Shown: piece by piece, positions 56,108-63,720 of the stretch
Numbering within the stretch: position 1 is the stretch's first letter
Layout of the letters: every line of letters begins with the position of its first letter
From: Halanaerobium kushneri
GTDB taxonomy: Bacteria > Bacillota > Halanaerobiia > Halanaerobiales > Halanaerobiaceae
Reading direction: 5' to 3'
DNA: 64,000 nt
Assembly (NCBI RefSeq): GCF_900156285.1
Contig: NZ_FTNC01000001.1
Span: 62,001-126,000, forward strand
Notes under the pieces: generated by a model
Told to the model about the DNA's origin: nothing
The model's database searches: none
What the model saw: the letters and a program-made list of their open reading frames with translations, nothing else
Made by a program: the position numbers and the translations under genes

Positions 56108-58630
56108 ATGGATAAATATATTGAAATTAACGGAGCTTGTGAAAACAATTTAAAAAATATTTCTTTAAGAATACCAAAGTATAAAATGGTTGTTTTAACT
56201 GGACTTTCAGGTTCAGGAAAGTCCTCTTTAGCAATGGATACCTTACAAAAAGAATGTCAAAGACAGTATATGGAATCCATGGGGAAAGTAACTGATTCTT
56301 TAAGCAAACCTAAAGTTGATTCTATAAAAGGACTGTCACCATCAATCAGTGTTGGACAATATAATAATAATAAAAATCCTCGCTCTACAGTAGGAACGGT
56401 TACTGAAATTTATACTTACATTAGAGTTTTATTTGCAAAATTAGGAGAGAGACCATGTCCTAATTGTGGTAAAATTATAAAACCTACTTTTGAACAAGAT
56501 GAAGAAGTAGAAATTTGGGATGATGAATTGGGAGATGAAAAAGTTGTCTGCTCTAACTGCAAGGAAGACTTGGAAAAGTTAACAATGGCTCATTTTTCAT
56601 TTAATAAGCAGAAAGGGGTTTGTCAAAAATGTAAAGGATTAGGACTTGTTACAGAAGTTGATTTAGATAGTATATTAGATGAAGAAAAAAATATTCTAGA
56701 AGGAGCAGTTAGTGAGTGGAAAGGATGGCAGATTGAATATAATGCAGATGTATTACAAGCAGCGGCTGAACATTATGGCTTTTCTTTTGACCCTAAAAAA
56801 GCTGTTAAAGACTATAATGAAGTACAACGTGATTTATTATTACATGGAGTTAAAAGTGAAGAATTTAAAGAACACTTTCCAGATATTAAAGCTCCTAAAA
56901 AAGTTGGGGATGGTAATTTTAAAGGGATAGTTACTAGAATATTAGAAAATTATTCTGAAAGTACTGATAATCCTAAAAAGCGTAAAAAACTTAAGAAAAA
57001 ATTAATACAAAAAGAATGCCCTAAATGTAAAGGAACTAAGTTGCGTGAAGAAAGCCGATTAGTAGAAGTTAATAATACTGTTATTACAAGTTTATTTAAA
57101 TTTTCTCTTAATGATCTTTTAAACTGGCTTAAAGAATTAGAAGATAATATTTCTAAAGCATCATTAGCTGTTGTAAGGCCAATCATTGATGATTTATTAG
57201 AAAGAATAAAAGGATTAATTGATGTAGGCTTAGATTATTTAAATATAGATAGACCAGCTGTATCATTGTCTGGCGGAGAAGCTCAAAGACTTAGATTGGC
57301 TTCGTTATTAGGTTCTGGACTTACTGGAGTTTTATATATATTAGATGAACCTACTGCTGGTTTACACCGCAGGGATACAGATAAATTGATCAAAGTTTTA
57401 AAGCAATTACGTAATCGTGGTAATACAATATTGGTTATTGAGCATGATATAGATTTTATTAAGAAAGCAGACTATATTATTGATATAGGACCTGAAGCAG
57501 GAGAAAATGGTGGAGAAGTTGTTGCTACTGGAAGTCTAGAAGAAGTAATTAAGAGTGAAAAATCTATTACTGCTTCTTATTTAACGGGAGATAAAAAGGC
57601 TAGATATATAAAAACTAATAGTAGAGCAATTAACAGAGATTGCTTAAGAATAGAAAAAGCATCTGAACATAATCTTAAAGAAATAACAGTTGATATTCCA
57701 CTAAATAATTTAGTATCTATCACAGGAGTTTCAGGATCAGGTAAGTCAACATTGGTTTTTGATATCTTAGATAAAGCAATCAGACGTAAATTTTATGATT
57801 CAAGTGAAATGCCTGGTAAGTATAATAAAATTAGTGGGATAGAAAAAATTAATAAAGTGATTACTGTTGATCAAAGTCAAATTGGCAGAATGTCAAGATC
57901 AAATATAGCAACTTATACTGACATTTTTACAACAATCAGAAAGCTTTTTTCTAATTTGGAACAAGCAAAGAATAAAGGCTTAAGCTCTAAACATTTTTCT
58001 TTTAATTCAAGTGGCGGTCGATGTAAAAAGTGTAAAGGTTTAGGAGTAATAAATCTTGATATGCATTTTTTGCCAGATGCTCAAGTTACTTGTCCAGTCT
58101 GTCATGGTAAGCGTTTTAAGAAGGATATATTAGAAGTGAAATATCGTGACTATAATATTTCTGAAATATTAAATCTTACTGTGAATCAGGCTATATCTAT
58201 ATTTGAAGATGAAAAAAAGATAATAGATAAATTATTACTGATGTCTGAAATTGGATTAGGTTATTTACGCTTAGGTCAGCCTACTACTACATTATCTGGA
58301 GGGGAAGCTCAAAGAATAAAGTTAACTAAGGAATTAGGTAAAAATAGTAATGGTAATACTTTATATTTACTTGATGAACCTACTACAGGTTTACATCCTC
58401 ACGATATAGATGAGCTATTTATCTTATTAAATAAATTAGTTAACAGAGGGAATACGGTAGTTGTTATAGAGCATAATCTAGATTTGATAGCTAGGTCTGA
58501 TTGGGTGATAGATTTAGGGCCAGAAGGTGGTAAAAATGGAGGATATATTGTGGCAGAAGGTACTCCTGAACAAGTAATGAAAAATAACCAAGGATATACT
58601 GGAAAATATCTTCAAGAAGTAATAAATTAG
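56108..58630 (+). CDS. UvrA paralogue (class II-type), cassette 20
   Basis: 840 residues from ATG 56108. Two ABC ATPase modules: Walker A GLSGSGKSSLA near residue 30 and GVSGSGKSTLVFD near 545, signature LSGGEAQRLRLAS and LSGGEAQRIKLTK, with CxxC pairs of zinc modules (CPNCGKII, CKKCKGLGVI). UvrA proper has about 940 residues; the roughly 100 missing residues suggest loss of the UvrB-binding domain, as in UvrA2/DrrC-type proteins linked to DNA damage or antibiotic tolerance. The cassette, at 2.8 kb, is the largest one not enlarged by an insertion sequence. Confidence 0.86.
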   Translation: MDKYIEINGACENNLKNISLRIPKYKMVVLTGLSGSGKSSLAMDTLQKECQRQYMESMGKVTDSLSKPKVDSIKGLSPSISVGQYNNNKNPRSTVGTVTEIYTYIRVLFAKLGERPCPNCGKIIKPTFEQDEEVEIWDDELGDEKVVCSNCKEDLEKLTMAHFSFNKQKGVCQKCKGLGLVTEVDLDSILDEEKNILEGAVSEWKGWQIEYNADVLQAAAEHYGFSFDPKKAVKDYNEVQRDLLLHGVKSEEFKEHFPDIKAPKKVGDGNFKGIVTRILENYSESTDNPKKRKKLKKKLIQKECPKCKGTKLREESRLVEVNNTVITSLFKFSLNDLLNWLKELEDNISKASLAVVRPIIDDLLERIKGLIDVGLDYLNIDRPAVSLSGGEAQRLRLASLLGSGLTGVLYILDEPTAGLHRRDTDKLIKVLKQLRNRGNTILVIEHDIDFIKKADYIIDIGPEAGENGGEVVATGSLEEVIKSEKSITASYLTGDKKARYIKTNSRAINRDCLRIEKASEHNLKEITVDIPLNNLVSITGVSGSGKSTLVFDILDKAIRRKFYDSSEMPGKYNKISGIEKINKVITVDQSQIGRMSRSNIATYTDIFTTIRKLFSNLEQAKNKGLSSKHFSFNSSGGRCKKCKGLGVINLDMHFLPDAQVTCPVCHGKRFKKDILEVKYRDYNISEILNLTVNQAISIFEDEKKIIDKLLLMSEIGLGYLRLGQPTTTLSGGEAQRIKLTKELGKNSNGNTLYLLDEPTTGLHPHDIDELFILLNKLVNRGNTVVVIEHNLDLIARSDWVIDLGPEGGKNGGYIVAEGTPEQVMKNNQGYTGKYLQEVIN

Positions 58631-58650
58631 CATAAAAGCCACACTACGTC

Positions 58651-58781
58651 GCCTAACATGGAGTTAGCAACATTCAGCTTGCTGGTTAAAAGTAGGACAA
58701 GTGGGGACTCATGAAATTCACCAGTTAGAGTGTAGATTCAGAGGGGTAGCGTGAACGTCGTGAACTCCAGGGACGTTATAC
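58651..58781 (+). repeat. attC 20 (covarying L boxes)
   Basis: R'' GCCTAAC 58651-58657; L'' TGGAGTT pairs with L' AACTCCA, replacing TGGGATT/AATCCCA; R' GTTATAC 58775-58781. Confidence 0.9.
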
Positions 58782-58790
58782 GACATTGGG

Positions 58791-59195
58791 CTAAGTAATT
58801 ACTGCTACTGGAACATCAATACTTTTAGCTGCTCTAATTAATTTTTTATCTAATGTTACTAAAGTAGCATTTTTACGCCTGCTTGTAACTAAATACATAG
58901 CGTCATAAGCAGGATTACTTATCTTGCATGAAAGTGGCAAAGCTTCTTCAAAAATATCTTTTGCATCAATAAATTGATCTACCATTTTATAAAGATATTC
59001 AATTTTTTTCATAATATCTTCTTTGCTATAATCTTGATATCCATGATATTTCCACAATGTATTACTAGCTTCATAAATAAAAAGAGAAGGAGCAATTACC
59101 CAGTCTGCGTCATTTAATATATTTACAATTTCTTGTTGTCTTTTACCACCCACCACTATTTCAACAGCTGCACTTACATCGAGTGTAATTCTCAT
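58791..59195 (-). CDS. vapC: PIN-domain toxin of a VapBC-type pair, cassette 21
   Basis: 134-residue PIN nuclease: ITLDVSAAVEIV with the first acidic residue, a middle Glu, and YDAMYLVTSRRKNATLVTLD with the late Asp residues. Expected to cleave tRNA or rRNA when not bound by its antitoxin. It is read against the cassette direction, overlaps the antitoxin by four bases (ATGA) and ends only about ten bases after the attC 20 R' box. Confidence 0.88.
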   Translation of the reverse strand: MRITLDVSAAVEIVVGGKRQQEIVNILNDADWVIAPSLFIYEASNTLWKYHGYQDYSKEDIMKKIEYLYKMVDQFIDAKDIFEEALPLSCKISNPAYDAMYLVTSRRKNATLVTLDKKLIRAAKSIDVPVAVIT

Positions 59196-59443
59196 CTTTC
59201 ACGGTCCTCTCTAACTAATTTTACAGGATCTAATATTTCTTTATCTTTCTTTTCTTGACTGGTTTCTTCTTGTATTTTATTTAAAAGTTGTTGACGACGT
59301 TTTTTGTTTTCTTTTTCTATATTTAAAGCTTTTTCTAATAATACTATTGTTTCCTGAGTAATACTTCTTCTGTCAGCTTCAGCTAATCGGACAATTTCTT
59401 GATAAAGATGTTCTGGTAAATCTCTAACTTGTAAAGATGGCAT
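59192..59443 (-). CDS. vapB: Antitoxin (RHH, FitA-like) of the VapBC-type pair
   Basis: 83 residues: MPSLQVRDLPEHLYQEIVRL then ADRRSITQETIVLLEKAL is the ribbon-helix-helix pattern of FitA/VapB antitoxins; the charged tail should wrap the toxin. It is first in the reverse-strand pair, with RBS AAAGGAG. Toxin-antitoxin cassettes are frequent in large chromosomal integrons and stabilise the array. Confidence 0.85.
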   Translation of the reverse strand: MPSLQVRDLPEHLYQEIVRLAEADRRSITQETIVLLEKALNIEKENKKRRQQLLNKIQEETSQEKKDKEILDPVKLVREDRER

Positions 59444-59569
59444 AACAAAAACTCCTTTCGTCTAATGGTTAATCTTTTAATCTGTTTATATTATATCACT
59501 TAACACTAATGCATGTATAATGGTTTTGATATTTATGCAGGTATTTATTTCTATTAAAAGAATTATATT

Positions 59570-59576
59570 ATTAATG
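59570..59576. repeat. Left target-site duplication of the IS21-like element
   Basis: ATTAATG directly before the element; the same seven bases follow it at 62081-62087. Confidence 0.8.
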
Positions 59577-59649
59577 TGTTTTTTGCAAGTTAAAATTCCC
59601 GGTTTTTGCAAAGTTTTTTTAGCAGCCACCCAATAGGGAAAAATTAAAG

Positions 59650-60399
59650 TTAATTTTGGGCTCCTTTCATCAGTGAATTTTTGATTCTATGACTGTCACC
59701 AGGAAATACAAGTAGGTGACTGTGGTGTACCAATCTATCAATTAAAGCAGCTGTCATCTGCTCATCATAAAAAATATTAGCCCATTTACTAAATTCAAGA
59801 TTAGTTGTGATTATCAGGCTCTTTTTCTCATAACAGTCTGAAATTATCTGGAACAGGAGCTGAGATCCCTCTCTGTCGAGAGGAATATAGCCCCATTCAT
59901 CACAAATTATTAAGTCTGCTTTTTCTATCTTTTTAAATAATTTGTCCAGTTTTCCTTCTTCTTTTGCCTTGCTTAATTGATTAACCAGGGTTGCTGTTCT
60001 AAAGAACAAAACTGATTTTCTCTGGCGGCAAACTTCCAGGCCAATCGCCGTTGCAAGATGAGATTTCCCGGTACCAGCGGCCCCATACAGTATTAAATTC
60101 TCTTTTTTCTCAATAAAGCTTCCTGTTTTTAGATCTTCAATTGATAGTGCAGAAGGTATTCTGATTTCATCAAACGAATAGCCTTCAAAGGTCTTAATAG
60201 TATAAAATTTAGCCTGTTTAATCAGTCTTTCTATCTTTTTGGCTTTACGGTATTCAACTTCATTTTGCAGTATTTCAAGTAGAAACTCATAACGATTTTC
60301 AGCTTCAATACTTTCAAAATTATCAGCTATGTTCTGACTTAATTTAAGAGTTTTGCAGCAGGCTGCAATCTGATCTTTAATCATTGGCTTCAACTCCAT
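59650..60399 (-). CDS. istB: IS21-family helper ATPase IstB
   Basis: 249-residue AAA+ ATPase that activates target DNA for the transposase: Walker A GAAGTGKSHLATAIG near residue 105, Walker B ADLIICDEWGYIPLDREG and sensor IITTNLEFSKW. It lies 42 bases after istA in the same direction. Length and motifs are intact, so the element may be active. Confidence 0.96.
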   Translation of the reverse strand: MELKPMIKDQIAACCKTLKLSQNIADNFESIEAENRYEFLLEILQNEVEYRKAKKIERLIKQAKFYTIKTFEGYSFDEIRIPSALSIEDLKTGSFIEKKENLILYGAAGTGKSHLATAIGLEVCRQRKSVLFFRTATLVNQLSKAKEEGKLDKLFKKIEKADLIICDEWGYIPLDREGSQLLFQIISDCYEKKSLIITTNLEFSKWANIFYDEQMTAALIDRLVHHSHLLVFPGDSHRIKNSLMKGAQN

Positions 60400-60441
60400 C
60401 TGCTACTGTATAGAAAGTATCATAAAAACTAATATCAGGTT

Positions 60442-61920
60442 TTATTCAGGTAATTCAGGTGCATTTTTAGCTGCTAAATGTCCATCAAGTTCCATAATCT
60501 TAGAGTTCTTTCTCTTAAATAGGACCTGGATGCTGTCAGTATCACTTGCTCCATGAGAGATAGCATCTAAGAGTGCATCTACTGCTGCCTCAAAATTTGT
60601 TTCTTCTGTCAGTGTATTTAGAGTTTTTAGTGTTGCTTTTAAGTTCTCGTAATCTAAAGTATCAAAATAATCTTTAGCTGCCTTAGGAAATAGATCATAA
60701 ATCCCAGTATATTTTAAAGCTGTTGGCCTTTTTGATATTTGACCTAAATAAAGAATCCAGTTAATTGATTCCTGTTTTAAGTCACCATAAAGCCTGTCAT
60801 GAGTCACAATTTCTTTAAGGTCCTGTTCTAAGATTATCACTTTCTCAGCTGTAAGTTTAACAAAAACATTGCTTTTAGCAAGACTTGGTTTAGTAGAATA
60901 TCTGTGTTTACCTTTATGAATAGTAATACAGGCATTGGCATCAGCTTTCTTGGAAACAACCAATGCTGGCTCAAATTTGAGCTCAGGCAGTGGTAATAAT
61001 GCTTTTAGATCAGCTTGAAACAACTCATGCTGAGTAGCATTTTTCCTGTAGTGTTCACGATACTGATCATCATCAAGTTCAGTAAGTAATGATTTATTGA
61101 ATTCATCTAAATTATCAAATTCTGGTGGTGGCACAAAATAGTTGCGTCTGTGATAGCCAACTTTACCCTCGACATTGCCTTTTTCATGCCCACTTGCTGG
61201 ATTACAAAATACAGCTTCAAATCTAAAATGGTTTTTAAACATCATAAAGTGTTCAGTCAGTTTTCGATATTTGTTTTTTCCGATATCTGAAATCATACTG
61301 GAAGCATTATCAAAAACTATTCTGGAGGGAACACCACCAAGATGATTAAATATGTTTATCATGCCCTGTTCTAAACACTGCAGATTTTCACCCTTAAATA
61401 GCTGGGCATAACCAGTATTACTCTGTGGAAAGCTAAGATTTAAATGGCGGCCTTCATAAAAAGTCCCATTTTCTCTAAAATCTGTTCTACCAAAGTCAAC
61501 CTGAGCTTCTCCAGGCAGATGTTTTAACGGTAAAAAGAATTTAGGCTCATCAGAAAATATTTCTTTCTTTTTGATTTTCACATATTCAGCTAACAATCGA
61601 TAAGAGCAGTCATATTTACTACCATAGATTTCAGTTAATCTGGTATGTATCCTTTTTGCAGTATGACGCTGTTTTCTCCAGACTTTTTTATCAGCTTCAA
61701 GCCACTCATCAATAGTTTTCTTAAATGGGTCCAACTTGGAGCCACGCTTGGATCTTTCAGGTGTTTCTAAAACTAGATTAAAATCAGTCATATCGAGGTA
61801 TTTATTAATTGTTTTGCGATCATGACCCGTTTTTCTCATTATTTCAGCCACATTTAAACCTTTCTTAAAGTACAGTTTTTTGATATCATTAATATCAGTC
61901 ATTGCTAATGTCATCTCCAT
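60442..61920 (-). CDS. istA: IS21-family transposase IstA
   Basis: 492 residues with an N-terminal helix-turn-helix (VAEIMRKTGHDRKTINKYLD), then a DDE/rve catalytic core: Asp in GEAQVDFGRTDF, Asp in RIVFDNASSMI and Glu in GHEKGNVEGKVGYHRRNYF. ATG at 61920 after GGGAGG. Full length and unbroken. Confidence 0.96.
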   Translation of the reverse strand: MEMTLAMTDINDIKKLYFKKGLNVAEIMRKTGHDRKTINKYLDMTDFNLVLETPERSKRGSKLDPFKKTIDEWLEADKKVWRKQRHTAKRIHTRLTEIYGSKYDCSYRLLAEYVKIKKKEIFSDEPKFFLPLKHLPGEAQVDFGRTDFRENGTFYEGRHLNLSFPQSNTGYAQLFKGENLQCLEQGMINIFNHLGGVPSRIVFDNASSMISDIGKNKYRKLTEHFMMFKNHFRFEAVFCNPASGHEKGNVEGKVGYHRRNYFVPPPEFDNLDEFNKSLLTELDDDQYREHYRKNATQHELFQADLKALLPLPELKFEPALVVSKKADANACITIHKGKHRYSTKPSLAKSNVFVKLTAEKVIILEQDLKEIVTHDRLYGDLKQESINWILYLGQISKRPTALKYTGIYDLFPKAAKDYFDTLDYENLKATLKTLNTLTEETNFEAAVDALLDAISHGASDTDSIQVLFKRKNSKIMELDGHLAAKNAPELPE

Positions 61921-62080
61921 TTTCCTCCCTTATATAAGTTGTGGTTGACTTAATATAAGGGTACGGTATTTTGGGGGTGACTGCAATGACTTTTTTATTC
62001 TGCAATAATAGGGAATTTTAGTTTGCAACTTCCGGGAATACTACTTTGCAATTCCCGGTAATTTTAGTATACAACAAATA

Positions 62081-62087
62081 ATTAATG
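62081..62087. repeat. Right target-site duplication of the IS21-like element
   Basis: ATTAATG, matching 59570-59576. It is followed by the remaining tail of the interrupted non-coding cassette, up to attC 21. Confidence 0.8.
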
Positions 62088-62124
62088 TTCTTAATTAATA
62101 AAGATAAGAGCAAAACCAACGGTC

Positions 62125-62258
62125 GTATAACATGTGATTGGAGTCATGCCTCCTGTCATAAAGCTTGCAGACTTGACCAATTACGGATATGAAAAAGCAA
62201 GCTTTAGGCCATTTCCTGACGGAATCAGGCACGAGCGCAAATCCCAGGAACGTTATAC
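62125..62258 (+). repeat. attC 21 (type A)
   Basis: R'' GTATAAC 62125-62131; L'' TGTGATT against L' AATCCCA (one mismatch); R' GTTATAC 62252-62258. It closes the cassette that holds vapBC and the interrupted non-coding segment. Confidence 0.92.
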
Positions 62259-62414
62259 GAAAGAGCTGGTTTACAAAAGTCTTTTAAAATAATATATAAA
62301 TTCTAAGCTAAAACACTTCTATAAATCAAAACTAAAAATATTACAATAGATTTTACATATAATTTAATTAAGATAATCATTTATGAAATATTTTAATTTA
62401 TGGAGGTGCCGATA

Positions 62415-62714
62415 ATGGTTACTTTAAGAATTGATAGAGAGCATATGGTCTCATCTTCTGAAATTGTTCGTAATTTTAGTAAAATGTTAGATAAAACAAA
62501 AGAAGGCCCGCTTTTTATTACCAGAAATAATGATATTGAAGGTATTATGATGGATATTGAAGAATATGAAATGTTACTAGAACAAATTGAATTTCTGGAA
62601 AATCAAATTGAAGATGTCCATATTGAAAAGATTATAGCCAAAAGAAAAGAAAACTTTGATCTTAAAGATGCAGTAAGCGAAAAAGAAATCATGGATTTAT
62701 TAGATAAAGAATAG
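62415..62714 (+). CDS. Phd/YefM-type antitoxin, cassette 22
   Basis: 99 residues from ATG 62415 (RBS ATGGAGGTG; ATG 62400 is within it). The pattern VSSSEIVRNFSKMLDKTKEG, then GPLFITRNNDIEGIMMDIEE with EYEMLLEQ following, is that of Phd/YefM antitoxins. No YoeB or Doc toxin follows before the attC, so it is an orphan antitoxin, possibly an addiction module remnant or an anti-addiction gene. Confidence 0.82.
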   Translation: MVTLRIDREHMVSSSEIVRNFSKMLDKTKEGPLFITRNNDIEGIMMDIEEYEMLLEQIEFLENQIEDVHIEKIIAKRKENFDLKDAVSEKEIMDLLDKE

Positions 62715-62793
62715 ATTTTAGGGGACTTAAAAAGGGGAGATAAGCCTTTTTAAATTTATGATAATTTCTAAAATTTATCAGAATAGCAAACCA

Positions 62794-62893
62794 CCTATGG
62801 GATTGAAGATTCCTTTACGCTCTACGAAAATTCATTCGGCATGGGCAGTCGCACTAAACCTCACGAACTTCTTAAATCCCAGGGACGTTATAT
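62794..62893 (+). repeat. attC 22 (type B, degenerate)
   Basis: R' GTTATAT 62887-62893 and TGGGATT / AATCCCA are present, but the R'' AAC is lost: ACCTATGGGATT stands where TAACATGGGATT is expected. Probably a poor substrate. It is the last site seen in the window. Confidence 0.8.
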
Positions 62894-62937
62894 GAATCTT
62901 AGCTAATGCTTTAATATTTTAAAACTTATAACATAAG

Positions 62938-62968
62938 AAAACAGTGCCGTTGAACCTTTAGCACTGTT
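62938..62968 (-). terminator. Terminator of the reverse-strand HTH gene
   Basis: AACAGTGC pairs with GCACTGTT around a 12-base loop; on the reverse strand it is followed by TTTTCTT. Confidence 0.8.
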
Positions 62969-63245
62969 AATTAAATCTAATTTCAAGTTTTTTACCAAGT
63001 GCATGAGCAACTTTATCAAGAAATTCAACACTCGGATTATAATCATCATTTTCTAGTCTGGAGATGGTAGACTGTTTAGTTCCTATTCTATCTGCTAATT
63101 CTTTCTGAGTTAAATCATTTTCTATTCTATACCTAATTATTTGTTTTTTTATTTCATACATAACATTCATTTTTTCATATTCTTCTTTAACTTCTTCAGA
63201 TTCAAAAAGTTCATTTTTAAGACTTTTATGATCAATAAAGGCCAC
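62967..63245 (-). CDS. XRE-type helix-turn-helix protein, HigA-antitoxin-like
   Basis: 92 residues with a C-terminal helix-turn-helix: LTQKELADRIGTKQSTISRL then NDDYNPSVEFLDKVAHALGK. The N-terminal 35 residues resemble the toxin-neutralising part of HigA antitoxins. HigB would usually be encoded just upstream; the next reverse gene does not look like a RelE/HigB fold. It may be an orphan antitoxin or regulator. RBS GAGGTGAAACA. Confidence 0.8.
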   Translation of the reverse strand: MAFIDHKSLKNELFESEEVKEEYEKMNVMYEIKKQIIRYRIENDLTQKELADRIGTKQSTISRLENDDYNPSVEFLDKVAHALGKKLEIRFN

Positions 63246-63354
63246 TTTGTTTCACCTCACTTGATAGAATTAAATATGGTTATTTTCAAAAAAGATATAT
63301 AATTTAACTAAAAAAATTTATGAAGTATTAGAATATGTGCTTATATTACATAAA

Positions 63355-63612
63355 TTATTCTTCAAGCTCTTTTCTAATCTTTTCTATAAGGTTATCATGA
63401 GAAGTACCAACCATATTATCTTTACTTTCGTTTTCAGCTTTCTCTAGTTCTCGGAATAATTCTAAAAGTTCTTCTTTTTTCTCATCATTTGTTATATTAT
63501 AAAATTTTTCACTATCACCTTCAGGATTGGCTAGTCTTTTTAATGCTTGATCATATTTTTTCTTTGTTCGTAAAAATGCTTTTAAACATTTTTCAAATTT
63601 CATTTTCATCAC
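63355..63612 (-). CDS. Small helical hypothetical protein
   Basis: 85 residues, highly charged and predicted helical (KCLKAFLRTKKKYDQALKRL, KKEELLELFRELEKAENESK). Translation probably starts at one of the clustered ATG codons (MMKMKF). It precedes the HTH gene by about 110 bases on the same strand. No family recognised. Confidence 0.5.
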   Translation of the reverse strand: MMKMKFEKCLKAFLRTKKKYDQALKRLANPEGDSEKFYNITNDEKKEELLELFRELEKAENESKDNMVGTSHDNLIEKIRKELEE

Positions 63613-63720
63613 CTATTAATATTATACTATTTGTATTATTTATAAAGCAAGTAAAAACTATATTTTTAAACTTCTAATTAACCAAAAATAAAAACCAATC
63701 TCTAGGAAGTATAATAACTT

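Larger units (their letters stand above)
59577..62080. mobile_element. IS21-family insertion sequence
   Basis: About 2.5 kb with istA and istB on the reverse strand. Repeated motifs lie near both ends: TTGCAAGTTAAAATTCCCGG at the left, and TTTGCAA...CCCGG units (reverse orientation relatives) at the right, as in the multiple terminal repeats of IS21. ATTAATG flanks both sides. An uninterrupted relative at about 44905-44925 (AATTATATTATTAATGTTATA) has a single copy of ATTAATG, confirming the borders. Confidence 0.9.
34628..62893 (+). mobile_element. Integron-like gene-cassette array with 22 attC-type sites
   Basis: About 28 kb made of repeated units, each a cassette ending in an imperfect-palindromic site with outer RYYYAAC / GTTRRRY boxes and inner TGGGATT / AATCCCA boxes. 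Sites are 104-159 bases long and spaced by 0.4-3.5 kb. Two main site families exist: type A (about 132 bases; TTGGCGTCATGCCTTCTG... with AAGCTTGC/GCAAGCTT inner arms) and type B (about 104 bases; TTGAAGNTTCCGCTGCGCTC). Others have individual, covarying inner boxes. Nearly all cassettes read rightward. This is the organisation of a sedentary chromosomal integron or of a CALIN. Confidence 0.92.

Noticed and set aside
34958-62893. Regularly repeated sequences considered as a CRISPR array
   Set aside because: Units are 100-160 bases, imperfectly palindromic, spaced by whole genes and carry attC boxes; no short identical repeats with 30-40 base spacers.
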